DNA from: Gari tellinella
Taxonomy: Eukaryota > Mollusca > Bivalvia > Cardiida > Psammobiidae
Direction: 5' to 3'
Assembly (NCBI GenBank): GCA_922989275.2
Contig: OV277871.1
Location: forward strand, 5,890,001 to 5,954,000
Length of the DNA stretch: 64,000 bases
The notes beneath the pieces were generated by a model. That model made no database searches. It worked only from the letters and a program-made list of their open reading frames with translations, and had not been told where the DNA came from. Below, one piece after another: positions 52,301 to 61,177 of this stretch. Within the stretch, counting starts at the first letter, position 1. Every line of letters starts with the position of its first letter. The translations under genes were made by a program, and so were the position numbers.

Positions 52301-55300
52301 TATTTTACATACATGTAAATCATTAATTCCCCTCCATGGGAAAGCCTTTCTTTCCGAAACATCTTAAAATTATAAACGTAGAGCTCATTACCTACGAAAG
52401 TGTCATTTAAAATGTTTCAAAAAGGCAAAGAATGTCAATATTTTGATGTGATAGTAAATTTTGATTTCTTCCAGTTTAGGATATAAGAAATGAACATTGA
52501 AATGAACAATATTTGGCCCTCTTTCTCGAAACCATGGCTTAAATGGCCATTTCGTTGTAAGCTCCCGTTGACAATTAAAAATATAGAAATGGAATTTGAA
52601 TATGAGTTAAGAACCTTTAGATTATTTGAAAATACTACATTATTTTCAATGCATGTTAAGTTATTACTCGTGCATGCGACGTATGATGGGACCAATGGCC
52701 CAATACTTAATACACCTGAACAGTTTGCGTACCTTTCACTATTACGGAAACACAATTTGCTTTGAAACTTTTGATCATCTTTGATTAACCAATTAGAATC
52801 ATCAGTTAATTCGTTGACAATACTTTTGCAATCCGATATACATTGTATATTGATTGACCGTATAAGGGTCTCGTTGACTAATTAATTATAAATTATCTCA
52901 ACACAAGGGGCCCGTTTCATAAACATTCGTACGACAAAAAGGATCGTAAGCCAAAATTTTAAAACACATTTAATTTCTCTATCCAATCCTGTCTTGTGAC
53001 ATCTTTTTGGAATCGTCTTGAAAATATGTGATGCACAACGTTCCCTCTCTAAAACGACACCCAATGGGAGACAAAAAATGTGTGAGGGAGTGGTTATGGG
53101 AGGGAAACTGGCTTACATTTGCAAACAGCTTGAATCCAGATCAGACGCCGCGTAACGCGGCGTCTGATCTGGATTCAAGCTGTTTGTTACTTGTAAGTTA
53201 TTTTTTTCACAATATCCATTAAGTAACTTTGAGGAAAACAGCAGACGGCAATTTTAAGCTAACAACATTGCAGCCGTGAAAAGGTTAAAAATTATTGTCT
53301 AGTTTAGGGTACAGTGACAAGGGTCGTTGTAAGGAGGGAGTCGTTGTTGGGAGGGCCGTTATAGGGAGGGAGCACTGTACTTACAAACAAACAGCGTTTG
53401 TCCGCTTCTGGTTCCCCTTTTCAGACAGTACAGGATGCAACATTCTGGCAGACCTCGGCGTTCACGACATTGACATGTTAGTGTGGCTGATGGGTCCACG
53501 TCTGCCGGAATCCATCTATGTTAGTTGCCATGTCTATGACCCGGAACTACAGGAGAGCGGACAACCAGACGGTATGGCATGTTTGATTAAGTACAGCGAT
53601 GGAGTGTTCGTCAACATGGACGTGTTCAGAGAGAGCGTCTATGGCTATGACATCCGACTCGAGGTATTCATTCTATATATCTATTCAACAGGGCTGCCAT
53701 TTCTCTTATGGCAGCCCTGAGTCAAACTTCGAATCTCGAACCCTCAGTTCAAACTTGGTTACCCAATGAAACTTCAAGCAGCAATATAATATAACAAAAG
53801 GAAGTGCAGTACACAATAATTGTATCTTTGCCAACTCCAAAAATTGACTTGTCTCCCTTTTTCTATTAAATCTTTTCAAAGAAAACTCATTCAAAATGTG
53901 TAAAAGGATAAATGTTGAAAATGGATTTACAGTGTGCAAGAACCTTAATTCTGCAGTCATCTCATTTCATTTTTATATCCAGTGCGTTACAATTTTTAAT
54001 CCGGTCCTTATCTCTTCACTGATTCAATGCAACTCAACGAAACATCAGTCACAAATAAAGTATTAAATGAGAAAATGCAACAAACAAAAACCGCAACCCC
54101 GAGCTTCCTAAAATTCTATTTATTTCCATTTTACGTTATAAATGTCAGTGTATTATTACTTATAATTTACTGTTCAAAAGCAACTTTTTTATGCTTCCCA
54201 ATGCCGTTTTGTCCTTCTGTCACACTTTCTTGATCCTTTGTCACTTGTAAATTTATTGTTTAAACATTTCTTATGTGATTGCCTGATTAATTTTATTTAA
54301 TACAACACTAATGTTTTAAAACTGGTATTTACAGGAATCTGATCACTTGCTAAACATGCCATACACCGGGGTATTTGGTTTTGGAGAGCTCCCAGCGTTT
54401 CCAACGATATTATTGTTGCATGATTATGTTTGCGTTTAAACGGGGGAAAATAAGGTCTTCCCCCACTGTACTTGCAGGTATTTGGCACCGAGGGCGTGGC
54501 AGTGGGTCACAACCCCCGGGAAAGCTCGACTGTGATTGACAGCTATAACGGTGGCAGTAGTAGACGCATTTTCAACTCGTTCCCACAGAGGTTCGAGGGG
54601 CCCTTTGAAGCCGAGCTTCAACATTTTATAGACTGCTTAGATGGTAAGTAACAGGGGAAGTAATTCTGCTTCTTCAATAGTATCGCCTTTTAGCGCATTA
54701 TCTTGTTCCTTATAACACAAATGCCCAATGACCCATAGCCTGTGTCTAGTTTTGAAGACAGATGATCGTTTAAAGTATGTTGCGAGTATAGCAGAATACG
54801 CCTTAAGGAGCATTCTGCGTTGATTTATAGAAAAGTTTCGAAAGGCGCATATTCATGACTGTATCAAGTGGAACGATTTTCTTCCGAGGAGGAATATAAA
54901 TTTAAATCATAAAAATGCGTATTTTATGGGTAAATGGTAATGTACGTATTAAGACGCATTTTCAAATTTTTACCATATCCTGTAAAAGAACGATAGAAAA
55001 TGGTTCTTATGTCCTGACAGATAGATCAAGCTGCTAAAATCAAGTTGAAAATAAAGAAAAAAGCTTCTTCATTATGAAATGATGTGCTGTACAGTGGAGA
55101 AAACGTTATTCTTTCCCGTAGTCTAAGTGTTGTAAGAGTGGTCTCTCTTGTTATATTTAGAATACAACAACTAATTAGTAGTTGACCCATTAATGTTTAA
55201 ATTCTTATATGGTGAACTAATTGGTAAAATCTTGATTCCTGTTGGTCCAGTATTTGTTTATATAATAGTTACTCAATAAGGGAATGTATGTATCTGGATC

Positions 55301-56219
55301 AAGGCCAAAGCAAATAGTGAGGATTAAAATCTAAGGACTATATAAGGAACCCTTGGGTCTGGATCTTGTCTGTTTGCTACTATGAAAGATGTACATGAAT
55401 GGGTTATTAGTAAGCACTTGCCATTATCAGTATTGGGTAAATAATAGCTCGGGGAAGGGCATTAACCCATTTGTACCCACGATCCCATATATGGGACATA
55501 TGCAAACAGTGTAGACTCTGATCAGACGCCGCGCCGCTCTGTTTGCTGATAGGAATTTCAATATAAAACAAAATGAAAATGAAAATTTTGACCAGGCATC
55601 CCTTTGATAAAAAATGGACTAATCCAATATATAAACATGGAAGAATCCACTGGGTATAAATGGGTTAACTAGTGTTTTTGGAACGTGTGGCCCAACCTCA
55701 TTTCCATGTTGAAATTTGGGAAATAAAATATGTTTAAATTTAAAAAATAATGTAAGAGTGAATTAATTGTAATATCCTGGCAGAAATGCGTTATCACAAC
55801 GTAATTCAAGTTGTCTTGGCAATTATTGAGATTGTAGAAAAAATAATACATTGTAAAACATATATGGACTTTAACCCCTTCTCTGCCTTATCCCGAGTTC
55901 AGTGATGATTTATAGACAGTTTGGATCCTGATCAGACGCCGCGTCACGCGGCGTCTGATCAAGATCCAAAATGTTTGACACTCATTAAATATTTCTAAAC
56001 TTAAAATACCTAAATTTTAATTTGAGAAATTGAAGCAGACATAAATTGTTTATACTTGATGACGTCATGGCAGTGATAAGGTAATACATACACGTATTAA
56101 TCTATATTTTTGCAGGGAAGGCCACGCCCCTGATTACTAAGGAGGAGAGTATATGTGTCGCCAGGATCATTGAGAAAGGGGTACAGTCCTACAAAGAGGG
56201 ACAAGTAGTCAAGTTCTAA
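43238..56219 (+). CDS. Gfo/Idh/MocA-family oxidoreductase (nine exons, 384 aa)
   Basis: Exons 43238-43324, 45384-45471, 47043-47205, 47831-47901, 48960-49068, 50876-51003, 53425-53663, 54478-54643 and 56116-56219 join with consistent phases at GT-AG introns, giving one open frame to TAA. Residues 1-29 (MLGTNYLRSLHISAYRFVWS...) are basic and Ser/Tyr-rich without acids, like a mitochondrial presequence. A Rossmann fold begins at 47 with GILGCGRIAD (GxGxxA, 53-58). TEKPAG (142-147) carries the conserved Lys144. ADLGVHDID (224-232) supplies Asp225 and His229 at the Asp-x3-His spacing of inositol dehydrogenase. So an NAD(P)-dependent sugar or inositol dehydrogenase is likely; the substrate cannot be told. 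It most resembles bacterial-type IolG/YrbE-like members found in many invertebrates. Poly(A) candidates are ATTAAA at 56566 and AATAAA at 56987. Confidence 0.93.
43356..43592. repeat. M2 MITE in intron 1
   Basis: TTAACCCATTACCCAATAGC, 31 bp after the exon 1 donor; perfect hairpin GTGCCTTAAGGCAC. The right end runs into an M1 fragment. Confidence 0.85.
43593..43740. repeat. M1 right-half fragment
   Basis: CCATTTTTTGACATTTCTGATT ... GAATAACGTTTTCTCTACTGTA; core collapsed to CAGTTTGGAGCCTGATC / GATCTGGCTCCAAACTG. Confidence 0.78.
43741..43935. repeat. M3-type MITE, eroded
   Basis: AACTCTTTCAACACCATGAG ... CAGTGTTGAAAGAGTGAA. Only a half core (GATCAGAGGGCTCC) remains. Confidence 0.55.
44005..44253. 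repeat. M1 MITE
   Basis: TAAAGTGGAGAAAACGTTAT ... ACGTTTTTTCCACTGTA; core 44072-44130. Confidence 0.86.
44288..44327. repeat. (AAT)n microsatellite
   Basis: AAT/AAC/ATT triplets over 40 bp, followed by GACTTTATTTCATGTGG. Confidence 0.85.
44456..44523. repeat. core-type hairpin
   Basis: GCAAACAGAGTGAACCCTGAA ... AGGGCCCACTCTGTTTAC with inner AGCTCCATTAGGAGCT. Confidence 0.6.
44722..44796. repeat. M2 left-end fragment
   Basis: AACCCTTTATTTCACGGTAT through CAGGTTGAAAGTAAAACATTAA, cut at the TTAA where the next M4 starts. Confidence 0.6.
44793..45040. repeat. M4 MITE, right end unclear
   Basis: TTAACCCTTTCGCTGCTAGG; core hairpin 44833-44896. An internal duplication repeats CTGTTTGACACTCAT/CTGTTGACACTCAT and TTTTGAGTCAAA. 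Confidence 0.7.
45055..45312. repeat. two M1-type cores, one in a truncated M1
   Basis: 45055-45117 is a degenerate core (ATCTTGATCAGACGC...GACCAGGATCC). 45120-45312 is M1 text (AACAAAACGCACACGC ... CAATGGAAATAA) with a core at 45230-45297, cut at the right by an M2 end fragment. Confidence 0.65.
45313..45345. repeat. M2 right-end fragment near the exon 2 acceptor
   Basis: TTTAGAAACAGTCTATGTGG, then TAATGGATTAA; ends 40 bp before exon 2. Confidence 0.6.
45384..45471 (+). CDS. oxidoreductase exon 2
   Basis: Acceptor TATGATTTCAG, donor GTAGGG. Encodes residues 30-58, including RYSVGILGCGRIA. Confidence 0.9.
45487..45959. repeat. M6 MITE with an insertion
   Basis: TACAGTAAAACCTTTCTATTAC begins 15 bp after the exon 2 donor; right end GTAATAGAGAGGTTTTACTGTA. 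The middle (about 45562-45820) is unrelated T-rich DNA. Confidence 0.78.
45960..46980. other. intron 2 remainder, repeat debris
   Basis: GTAAGTAAGTAAGTAA run (46070-46085). There are two or three broken M3-like cores (46255-46290, 46555-46605, 46685-46760) with CAAACAGT and GATCAGAGG fragments. No gene signals. Confidence 0.5.
47043..47205 (+). CDS. oxidoreductase exon 3
   Basis: Acceptor CTTCCTTTCAG; donor GTGAGT after AAATC. Encodes residues 60-112 (VHLKNILKNRRFDLKWIVEN...), completing the GRIAD loop and the second beta strand. Confidence 0.92.
47604..47805. repeat. M2 MITE, right end 25 bp before exon 4
   Basis: GACCCTTAGCCTTATTCTAG ... GGAGTAATGGGTTAA; hairpin strongly eroded. Confidence 0.7.
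47831..47901 (+). CDS. oxidoreductase exon 4
   Basis: Acceptor TTTGGTTTCAG, donor GTAGGT. Encodes residues 114-136, LDATIVLSPTATHTDYICDS..., the conserved SPTxxH strand of the family. Confidence 0.92.
47993..48432. repeat. fold-back element, copy 2
   Basis: GGCGTTCAAGCAAAATAAACG inverted against CGTTTATTTTGCTTGAACGCC. The flank matches that of copy 1 in reverse (CTGTGTACATTCGAAAGC, TTTGGCGCGAAAACG, TGACGTCAT). Confidence 0.72.
48960..49068 (+). CDS. oxidoreductase exon 5
   Basis: Acceptor TGTACCTTGTAG, donor GTAGAT. Residues 137-172, GKAVFTEKPAGESVSDIKQC..., with the catalytic-type Lys144. Confidence 0.92.
49236..49410. repeat. M4-type MITE, right end eroded
   Basis: ACCCTTTCGCTGCAAGGTTC; core 49279-49340 with perfect GACGCCGTGTAACGCGGCGTC. 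Confidence 0.7.
49608..49720. repeat. 113-bp palindrome
   Basis: GTATAGGTTAGACCATGGTTG inverted against AATATGGTCTAACCTATAC, with inner GAGCGCGACTAAAC / GTTTAGTCGCGCTC. The motif TGGTCTAACCTATAC also occurs at 40070. Confidence 0.82.
49828..50076. repeat. M1 MITE
   Basis: TACAGTGGAGAATCTGTTAT ... ACAGAGTATCCACTGTA. This is an M1 subtype with AATCTG in place of AAACG, shared with the copies at 59965 and 63071. Confidence 0.88.
50077..50700. other. intron 5 spacer
   Basis: No repeat ends recognised. Confidence 0.4.
50704..50850. repeat. 147-bp near-perfect palindrome beside exon 6
   Basis: AATTGCGTACTTCC ... GGAAGTACGCAATT. The arms are about 70 bp (CATGAGCTGATGGCACTTCC / GGAAGTGCCATCAGCTCATG) with a GAAGCCCTTCGGGCTTC apex. 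Confidence 0.88.
50876..51003 (+). CDS. oxidoreductase exon 6
   Basis: Acceptor TATTTTATAG, donor GTACTT. Residues 174-215, RFDPTFQDIHRAVQDGILGR..., the FDP loop that follows the dinucleotide domain. Confidence 0.92.
51004..52906. other. intron 6, mostly unassigned
   Basis: A B-box-like GGTTCGATTCCC occurs at 51508-51519 without a matching A box. An M3 left-end fragment lies at 51740-51785. Small open frames here have no family motif. Confidence 0.45.
52907..53026. repeat. M8 MITE, truncated by M7
   Basis: GGGGCCCGTTTCATAAACATT, TACGACAAAAAGGATCGTA and TTTTTGGAATCGTCTTGAAAA; the right half is missing. Confidence 0.8.
53030..53379. repeat. M7 MITE, ends 45 bp before exon 7
   Basis: CAACGTTCCCTCTCTAAAACG ... 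GGGAGGGAGCACTGTA. Perfect core 53122-53189 (ACAGCTTGAATCCAGATCAG ... CTGATCTGGATTCAAGCTGT). Confidence 0.86.
53425..53663 (+). CDS. oxidoreductase exon 7
   Basis: Acceptor GTTCCCCTTTTCAG, donor GTATTC. Residues 216-295, with NILADLGVHDIDMLVWLMG and the Asp225/His229 pair. Confidence 0.94.
53691..53719. repeat. short perfect hairpin
   Basis: CAGGGCTGCCAT / ATGGCAGCCCTG, 28 bp after the exon 7 donor. Confidence 0.7.
54427..54470. repeat. M1 end fragment forming the exon 8 acceptor region
   Basis: ATGTTTGCGTTTAAACGGGG, then AAAATAAGG and TCTTCCCCCACTGTA. This is the right end of M1; only 7 bases (CTTGCAG) separate it from exon 8. Confidence 0.8.
54478..54643 (+). CDS. oxidoreductase exon 8
   Basis: Acceptor CCACTGTACTTGCAG, donor GTAAGT. 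Residues 296-350, VFGTEGVAVGHN through FEAELQHFIDCLDG. Confidence 0.93.
54729..54938. repeat. M2 MITE, eroded
   Basis: AATGACCCATAGCCTGTGTC ... TTTATGGGTAAATGG; hairpin right arm shortened. Confidence 0.65.
55090..55122. repeat. M1 left-end fragment
   Basis: TACAGTGGAGAAAACGTTAT, then TCTTTCCCG; nothing further. Confidence 0.8.
55462..55668. repeat. M10 MITE, core half deleted
   Basis: TTAACCCATTTGTACCCACG ... GGGTATAAATGGGTTAA with the CCCATATATGGG palindrome. The right half of the core is deleted. Confidence 0.8.
55871..56084. repeat. M4 MITE, ends about 30 bp before exon 9
   Basis: TTAACCCCTTCTCTGCCTTA ... GTCATGGCAGTGATAAGGTAA; perfect core 55916-55975 (GACGCCGCGTCACGCGGCGTC). Confidence 0.84.
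56116..56219 (+). CDS. oxidoreductase exon 9 (stop)
   Basis: Acceptor TATATTTTTGCAG. Residues 351-384 (GKATPLITKEESICVARI...), stop TAA at 56217-56219. Confidence 0.93.
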
Positions 56220-56234
56220 ATGTACTATACAACG

Positions 56235-56542
56235 TACACTGGAGGAGACATTATTCGTTCTCGTTTAAACGCAAACGAAACGCTAACGCGATGCACTTAA
56301 ATATAGAAAATGACAACTTTTTGAAATGGCTAACTATCTATATTTTAACCTGAGTGGTTACCCGGCGTCTGATCTAGCTCCAAACTGTTTGTATGGGAAA
56401 TAATAATTATGCGTAAACAGTTTGGAGCCTGATCAGACGCCGGGTTACCCGGCGTCTAATCTAGCTCCAAAGTGTTTGTATGGGAAATAATAATTATGCG
56501 TAAACTCGTTTATTGAGAAAGAATATCGTCTTCTCCACTGTA
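56235..56542. repeat. M1 MITE with internal 92-bp duplication
   Basis: TACACTGGAGGAGACATTAT ... GTCTTCTCCACTGTA. The text CCGGCGTCTGATCTAGCTCC through AATTATGCGTAAAC occurs twice (from 56354 and 56446), so the second half of the core is duplicated. It probably lies in the 3' UTR of the oxidoreductase. Confidence 0.82.
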
Positions 56543-57155
56543 CTACATGTATGAATGCCTAGTCAATTAAATCTTCATTCAATTATTACAAGGTTATTGT
56601 TTCTTTGTTCATCTATATATATCCAAGTAGTCTGGTTTCCACGTGTCTTGTTATATGTCACATGTCTTATGTCTTGACACAAATAGTTTGCCACACAGAT
56701 CAACATGAATTGCTACCAATTAGAAAAGGTTGTAATTTACTACAAGTTTATTACAATGCGTTTGCGTTTCGTTTGCTTTTAAAAACGGCAAAGAATGACA
56801 TCTTCTCCATTGTATGAACCTTTTATTGTAACTGGGTACATTAGCCACAAACCACATGCCAGAGGCATGTAATACATGATTCCTTTCGTCTAGCTCTTGG
56901 TTTGTGCTTATTTTGCCAAGACTAAGGAAGAAAATGCCAATAAATGAACAGATTTGGTGTTCTATACTACCATTTTCTCGAGAGTAAATAAATAAAAAAA
57001 AAACATGTTTCATATATTGGATATTTAGTTTATGTATTTTGTAAAGTCATTTCGATAATATATATTTTTTATTTTATTCTGTTGAATGTTGAAAAAGAGC
57101 TACTTTTTACTGGGTTTATAACTCGAAACCGAATTACGCACAAAACTTCGTCTTC
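56543..57155. other. spacer with an M1 fragment
   Basis: 56738-56816 holds M1 right-half text (GTTTATTACAATGCGTTTGC ... TTCTCCATTGTA). Otherwise A/T-rich, with AATAAATAAA at 56987. Confidence 0.5.
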
Positions 57156-57159
57156 TGGC

Positions 57160-57307
57160 TCCAAGGTTATAAAGCTTTTGTGGTGAGTCTAGAGTAGTTC
57201 TCAAGCATTTGATTGGTCATATTTGAGCCTAGGCTCAAATCTGACCAATCAAATGCTTGAGAACACACTCAGACTCAGCTCAAACGCTTTATAACCTTGG
57301 ACCCTGG
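57160..57307. repeat. M9 palindromic MITE
   Basis: TCCAAGGTTATAAAGCTTTTG inverted against ACGCTTTATAACCTTGGA. Centre TCAAGCATTTGATTGGTCAT / CAATCAAATGCTTGAGAAC. Confidence 0.88.
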
Positions 57308-57592
57308 TTTAGGTCGAGGGTAACTAGTGAGCTACTCATTTTGATGAATCGACTCGTTTGCCATTTTATGTGATAAATAGACTTTTACATTCATGTTCAT
57401 CAATTATAATTTTAATAAAACGTGTTCACTAAAATGAATATTACGATCACCAATGCTCGTGTCGTATAAATTTAGTCAACTCTTTTATATAAAAAAAGAC
57501 AATTAATGAGCATTCATGTAAAATTCACCGTGTATATATGAACACTGATCAACCAGACATACACAGTGGGAAACTGCTTATTTTAACTCTGA

Positions 57593-58066
57593 CTCCCATA
57601 GGAAGCGCCTTTTAGCGCGTTCAATTTATTCCTCTACTGATAAAAATAGTTCCAATTAAAACCGTCATGAATATATACTATAATATGTATTTTCTCTATA
57701 TATCATTGTACATGGTAGCTTACAGCAGGCTGAATGTAAAGCAGACTGCGCCTGTAGGCGCATTCTGCTTTACTTTCAACCTGGTTTAACCCATGTGTGA
57801 CCACGATCCCATATATGGGACATAGACAAACAGTGAAGACTCTGATCAGACGCCGCATTATGCGGCGTCTGACCAGAGTCTACACTGTTTGCTGATAGGA
57901 ATTTCAATATAAAACAAAATGAAAATGAAAATTTTGACCAGACATCCCTTTGATAAAACAAGTGACTTATCCAATATATAAACATGGAAGAATCCACTGG
58001 GCGCAAATGGGTTAAATGGCTACAAGTCTTCAAACCTAAGAGTCGGCTATGGTGTAATTGGCTAAA
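57593..58066. repeat. M2 MITE split by M10
   Basis: TTAACTCTGACTCCCATAGG ... GCTATGGTGTAATTGGCTAA. The hairpin right arm is cut at TTAA by the M10 insertion. Confidence 0.8.
57786..58015. repeat. M10 MITE nested in M2
   Basis: TTAACCCATGTGTGACCACG ... GGCGCAAATGGGTTAA; complete core 57829-57889 (ACAGTGAAGACTCTGATCAG ... CTGACCAGAGTCTACACTGT). Confidence 0.86.
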
Positions 58067-58299
58067 CCATACAAAACGCACACGCGATGCAATAATATAG
58101 AGAAACAATTCATTGTTGGGGTTTTATTCTAACATGACACATGAATTCGTCTCTGTAAACAAAGAACAATTTCACCGTGGTATATCTAGTACGATTTACA
58201 ACGCTGTGAAAATAGTCCGTTATGCAGACTCTTCCTTTGCCTGCCCTACGTTAAAACACAGTTCCTTCAATGAAAGGCGTGTGTCGAAATATTTCCTGG

Positions 58300-58385
58300 C
58301 AGATGGTAGCTAAAGGCAGGCAGAAATTAGAGCAGAATGCACCTTAAGGCACATTCTGATTTACTCTCAGTCTGCTTTTGGTTGT
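58300..58385. repeat. M2 hairpin remnant
   Basis: GCAGATGGTAGCTAAAGGCAGGC and AGCAGAATGCACCTTAAGGC; ends missing. Confidence 0.6.
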
Positions 58386-58593
58386 CACCTTTGTTCAGAA
58401 CAAAGCTAGGACCATGCTACTTTTATAAGGTATGACGTTTTTGGAATGGATAGAATGGAACAACAATGGAAGGGCGTTCCTACTACAGGTAGATACTCGA
58501 TGTGAAAATAGTCCGATGCAATTGTTCCCCTTTATTACTAAAAAAGAACCAGTGTAGACCCAGTTAGACCCTTATTTGTAATGTTAGAATCAA

Positions 58594-58766
58594 AATAATC
58601 TATGTTCTACCATTGTTAATCGGCTATTTGACAACGGTTGGTCGTTGTGATGCGCTGGAACTGACCACCCAGGCCTTCGGCCTTCGCGGCCAATTCCTTC
58701 GCATCACAACTCCCAACCGTTGTTAAATAGCCGATTACATGTAACAACGGTAAAATATAGATTATT
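58594..58766. repeat. 173-bp palindrome
   Basis: AATAATCTATGTTCTACCATTG inverted against AACAACGGTAAAATATAGATT, inner ATCGGCTATTTGACAACGG / CCGTTGTTAAATAGCCGAT, apex GGCCTTCGGCC. Confidence 0.85.
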
Positions 58767-58815
58767 TCTTAAGTATAACCTGATCAGACACTTTACTGTT
58801 TGACATTCATTTGTC

Positions 58816-59008
58816 TTACAGTATTGAAGACATGTGGTTGCTTAACGCAGACTAAAAGTAGAGCAGAATGCTCCTTAAGGATAATTCTGCTTAACTTTCA
58901 CCCTTCTTTTTTTTGGTGCATATTCATAACTGTATACAGTGGGGCTATTTTCTTTAGCGGAGGAATACATTAAATGCGTAAAAACGCTTCTATAAGTTAA
59001 AGGGTTAA
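58816..59008. repeat. M2 MITE, left end lost
   Basis: TACAGTATTGAAGACATGTGG ... ATAAGTTAAAGGGTTAA; hairpin present. Confidence 0.72.
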
Positions 59009-59184
59009 AAGATACTGTCGCTTCATTTTTATACCTTTATGGACACGTTTTCATGACTATAAATCCGATGTCGATTATTGCATACATGTATATATAGATT
59101 TGTTGTAGATTTATATATTATTCAGTGAGAAACTATCGTTATCAGCTGTGGTCCGATGTGAAATTAATAGTTATTGAATTGACT

Positions 59185-59370
59185 TTAATCCCCTTCACTG
59201 CCTTACCCCGAGTACAAATGTTATTTGCAAACAGTCTGGATCCTGATCAGACGCCGTGTACATGTAACACGACGTCTGCTCAGCATCCAAACTGTTTGAC
59301 ACTCTATCCAATAATTTTTTGTCAATTATAATTGGAATTAAGATATAAATTAGTAAAAAGCAGAGAATTT
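59185..59370. repeat. M4 MITE, right end lost
   Basis: TTAATCCCCTTCACTGCCTTAC; core 59228-59297 with a TACATGTA insertion at its tip. Confidence 0.72.
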
Positions 59371-59960
59371 ATATCTTACAAAACGTATCTTTTTTGTATA
59401 TTTCTAAGTTATAATAAATGTAGAAGTCTCAAAAAGAACACATTGTATATAAAGCAAAATAAATTCATTTTCTATACTACTTAAATAAGTATTTCATATA
59501 CTTAATAACTATATTGCTGAATTTATCTTCACAACATGTAATAGATCGAAAGTAGTGAATTATATTAAATAAATAGTGTCCTTTTTATGAGAAATTTCGA
59601 GCCAATTTTAATGTATTTCAGTAAAAACGAAGTATCTATATTTCAAGGCTAAATATAAGAGACTTAAAACTGACGTGTCATGTTGTACCCAACGTATATT
59701 ATTATTTTTGTTTTTAAACATTTTTATTTCATAAAACTGCATGGAATTTTTACATATTTATTGTACATATAAGTGAAGATTTTCGGGTTTCAGAGGTCAG
59801 TCTAAACGGGTCCTTTCAATAACGGTGGTCACGTGGTGTTTTTAGTGAGGACTGAAATTTACAATAGGCAATGCAGTGACAAACAAAAAGACATTTGAAA
59901 ACAAAGTTTATTACAAAATTGTGTTTAACAATTACAGCGAACTTTGTCATCATTAGCTAG
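59371..59960. other. spacer, nothing recognised
   Basis: A/T-rich without repeat termini. Confidence 0.4.
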
Positions 59961-59964
59961 GAAA

Positions 59965-60162
59965 TACAGTGGAGAATCTGTTATTCTTTCCCGTTTAAAC
60001 GCAAACGTAGAAAAGAACAACTTATGGACAATTCTGATAATTCTTGTTTATCTTGGTGGCAAACAGTTTGGAGTCTGATCTGGCTCCAAACTGTTTGCAC
60101 TGCAAATAATAGTTTTAGCGTAAACGCGTTTATTGGGAAAGAATAACAGATTCTCCACTGTA
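59965..60162. repeat. M1 MITE, AATCTG subtype
   Basis: TACAGTGGAGAATCTGTTAT ... ACAGATTCTCCACTGTA. Core inner stem collapsed (GAGTCTGATCTGGCTCC). Confidence 0.87.
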
Positions 60163-60177
60163 TCCGCAGTTAGGGTG

Positions 60178-60560
60178 TACAGTGGAGAAAGCGTTATGCT
60201 TTCCCAATAAAAACATTTATATATATAAATGCTTAAAATCTTAAGTCCAATGCAAATAGTTTGGGCCCAGATCAGACGCTGGGATATATGGTGTCTGATC
60301 GGGCTCCAAATTGTTTGCCAATCAGAATAAAATGAAAGAATTCCAAATAATTTGTTTTCTACATTTTATTGCATTTGCATATGATAATTATTTATTAAAA
60401 CCGAAGACGATTTATTCCTTTTTCAGAAGCAAACAGTTTGGAGACTGATCAGATGCCGATTTAGCCGGCGTCTAATATGTTTGTAAACGGTTTGCATTGG
60501 AAATAACTAGTTTCGTACAAATACATTTATTTGGGAAAGAATAACATCTTCTTCTCTGTA
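60178..60560. repeat. M1 composite with two cores
   Basis: TACAGTGGAGAAAGCGTTAT ... AACATCTTCTTCTCTGTA. Two cores (60249-60318, 60428-60490) suggest two overlapping M1 copies or an internal duplication. Confidence 0.75.
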
Positions 60561-60601
60561 TATTTCACGGGTGTTTTGTTTTAATATTATACATGTACAA
60601 T

Positions 60602-61059
60602 AGAGTGTCGATTACTCGAAATCCCTTAATCAATTTATAGCGTAGCTGAGCTATACTTGTTAACATTGAAATACTAGGGTATGTTTCAATTTAGTCACGT
60701 TTTAACTTTTAATTTTAAATATCGGATATGTTCAACTTAACCCATTACTCCGTAGTCTGTTTCTAGAATTGACAATAAGTGACCGATATAAGCAGATTAA
60801 AAGTAAAGCAGAAGGCGCCTAAATGCGCATTCTGCTTTACTTTCAGTCTGCTTTAAGCTGTTATCTGCTAGAATATAGAAGTTATTTTCTATGGTACATA
60901 GAAATAAGAAATATTTTCCTCAGTTGAAGAATGAATTAAAGCCGTAAGATGGTAATCTGTGGAGTAATGGGTTAAGCGAGACTGAGACATCCATATCAAC
61001 AGTAGAAATACGGATATCTTCGAATTAGGCAAGCTCGCGCTATCGAGTTTAAGCTATAC
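60602..61059. repeat. M5 MITE split by M2
   Basis: Left GTCGATTACTCGAAATCCC ... ATATCGGATATGTTCAACTTAA, right 60976 onwards to CTATCGAGTTTAAGCTATA. Confidence 0.68.
60737..60975. repeat. M2 MITE nested in M5
   Basis: TTAACCCATTACTCCGTAGTC ... GGAGTAATGGGTTAA; hairpin GCGCCTAAATGCGC. Confidence 0.86.
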
Positions 61060-61177
61060 ATGTATCTTTAAATCAAAGTGAAACAGTTCATTGAAAACAA
61101 TTTGAACAACCAGATGTGGCATCATACCCTTTCTTTTTTTCTTTCTTTTTTTCCCCAAATGCCTATTCAAACGGAAT

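Noticed and set aside
1645..60975. CRISPR array suggested by many repeated palindromes
   Set aside because: Copies are irregularly spaced, each is a complete MITE with TTAA or TA flanks, and the host is eukaryotic.
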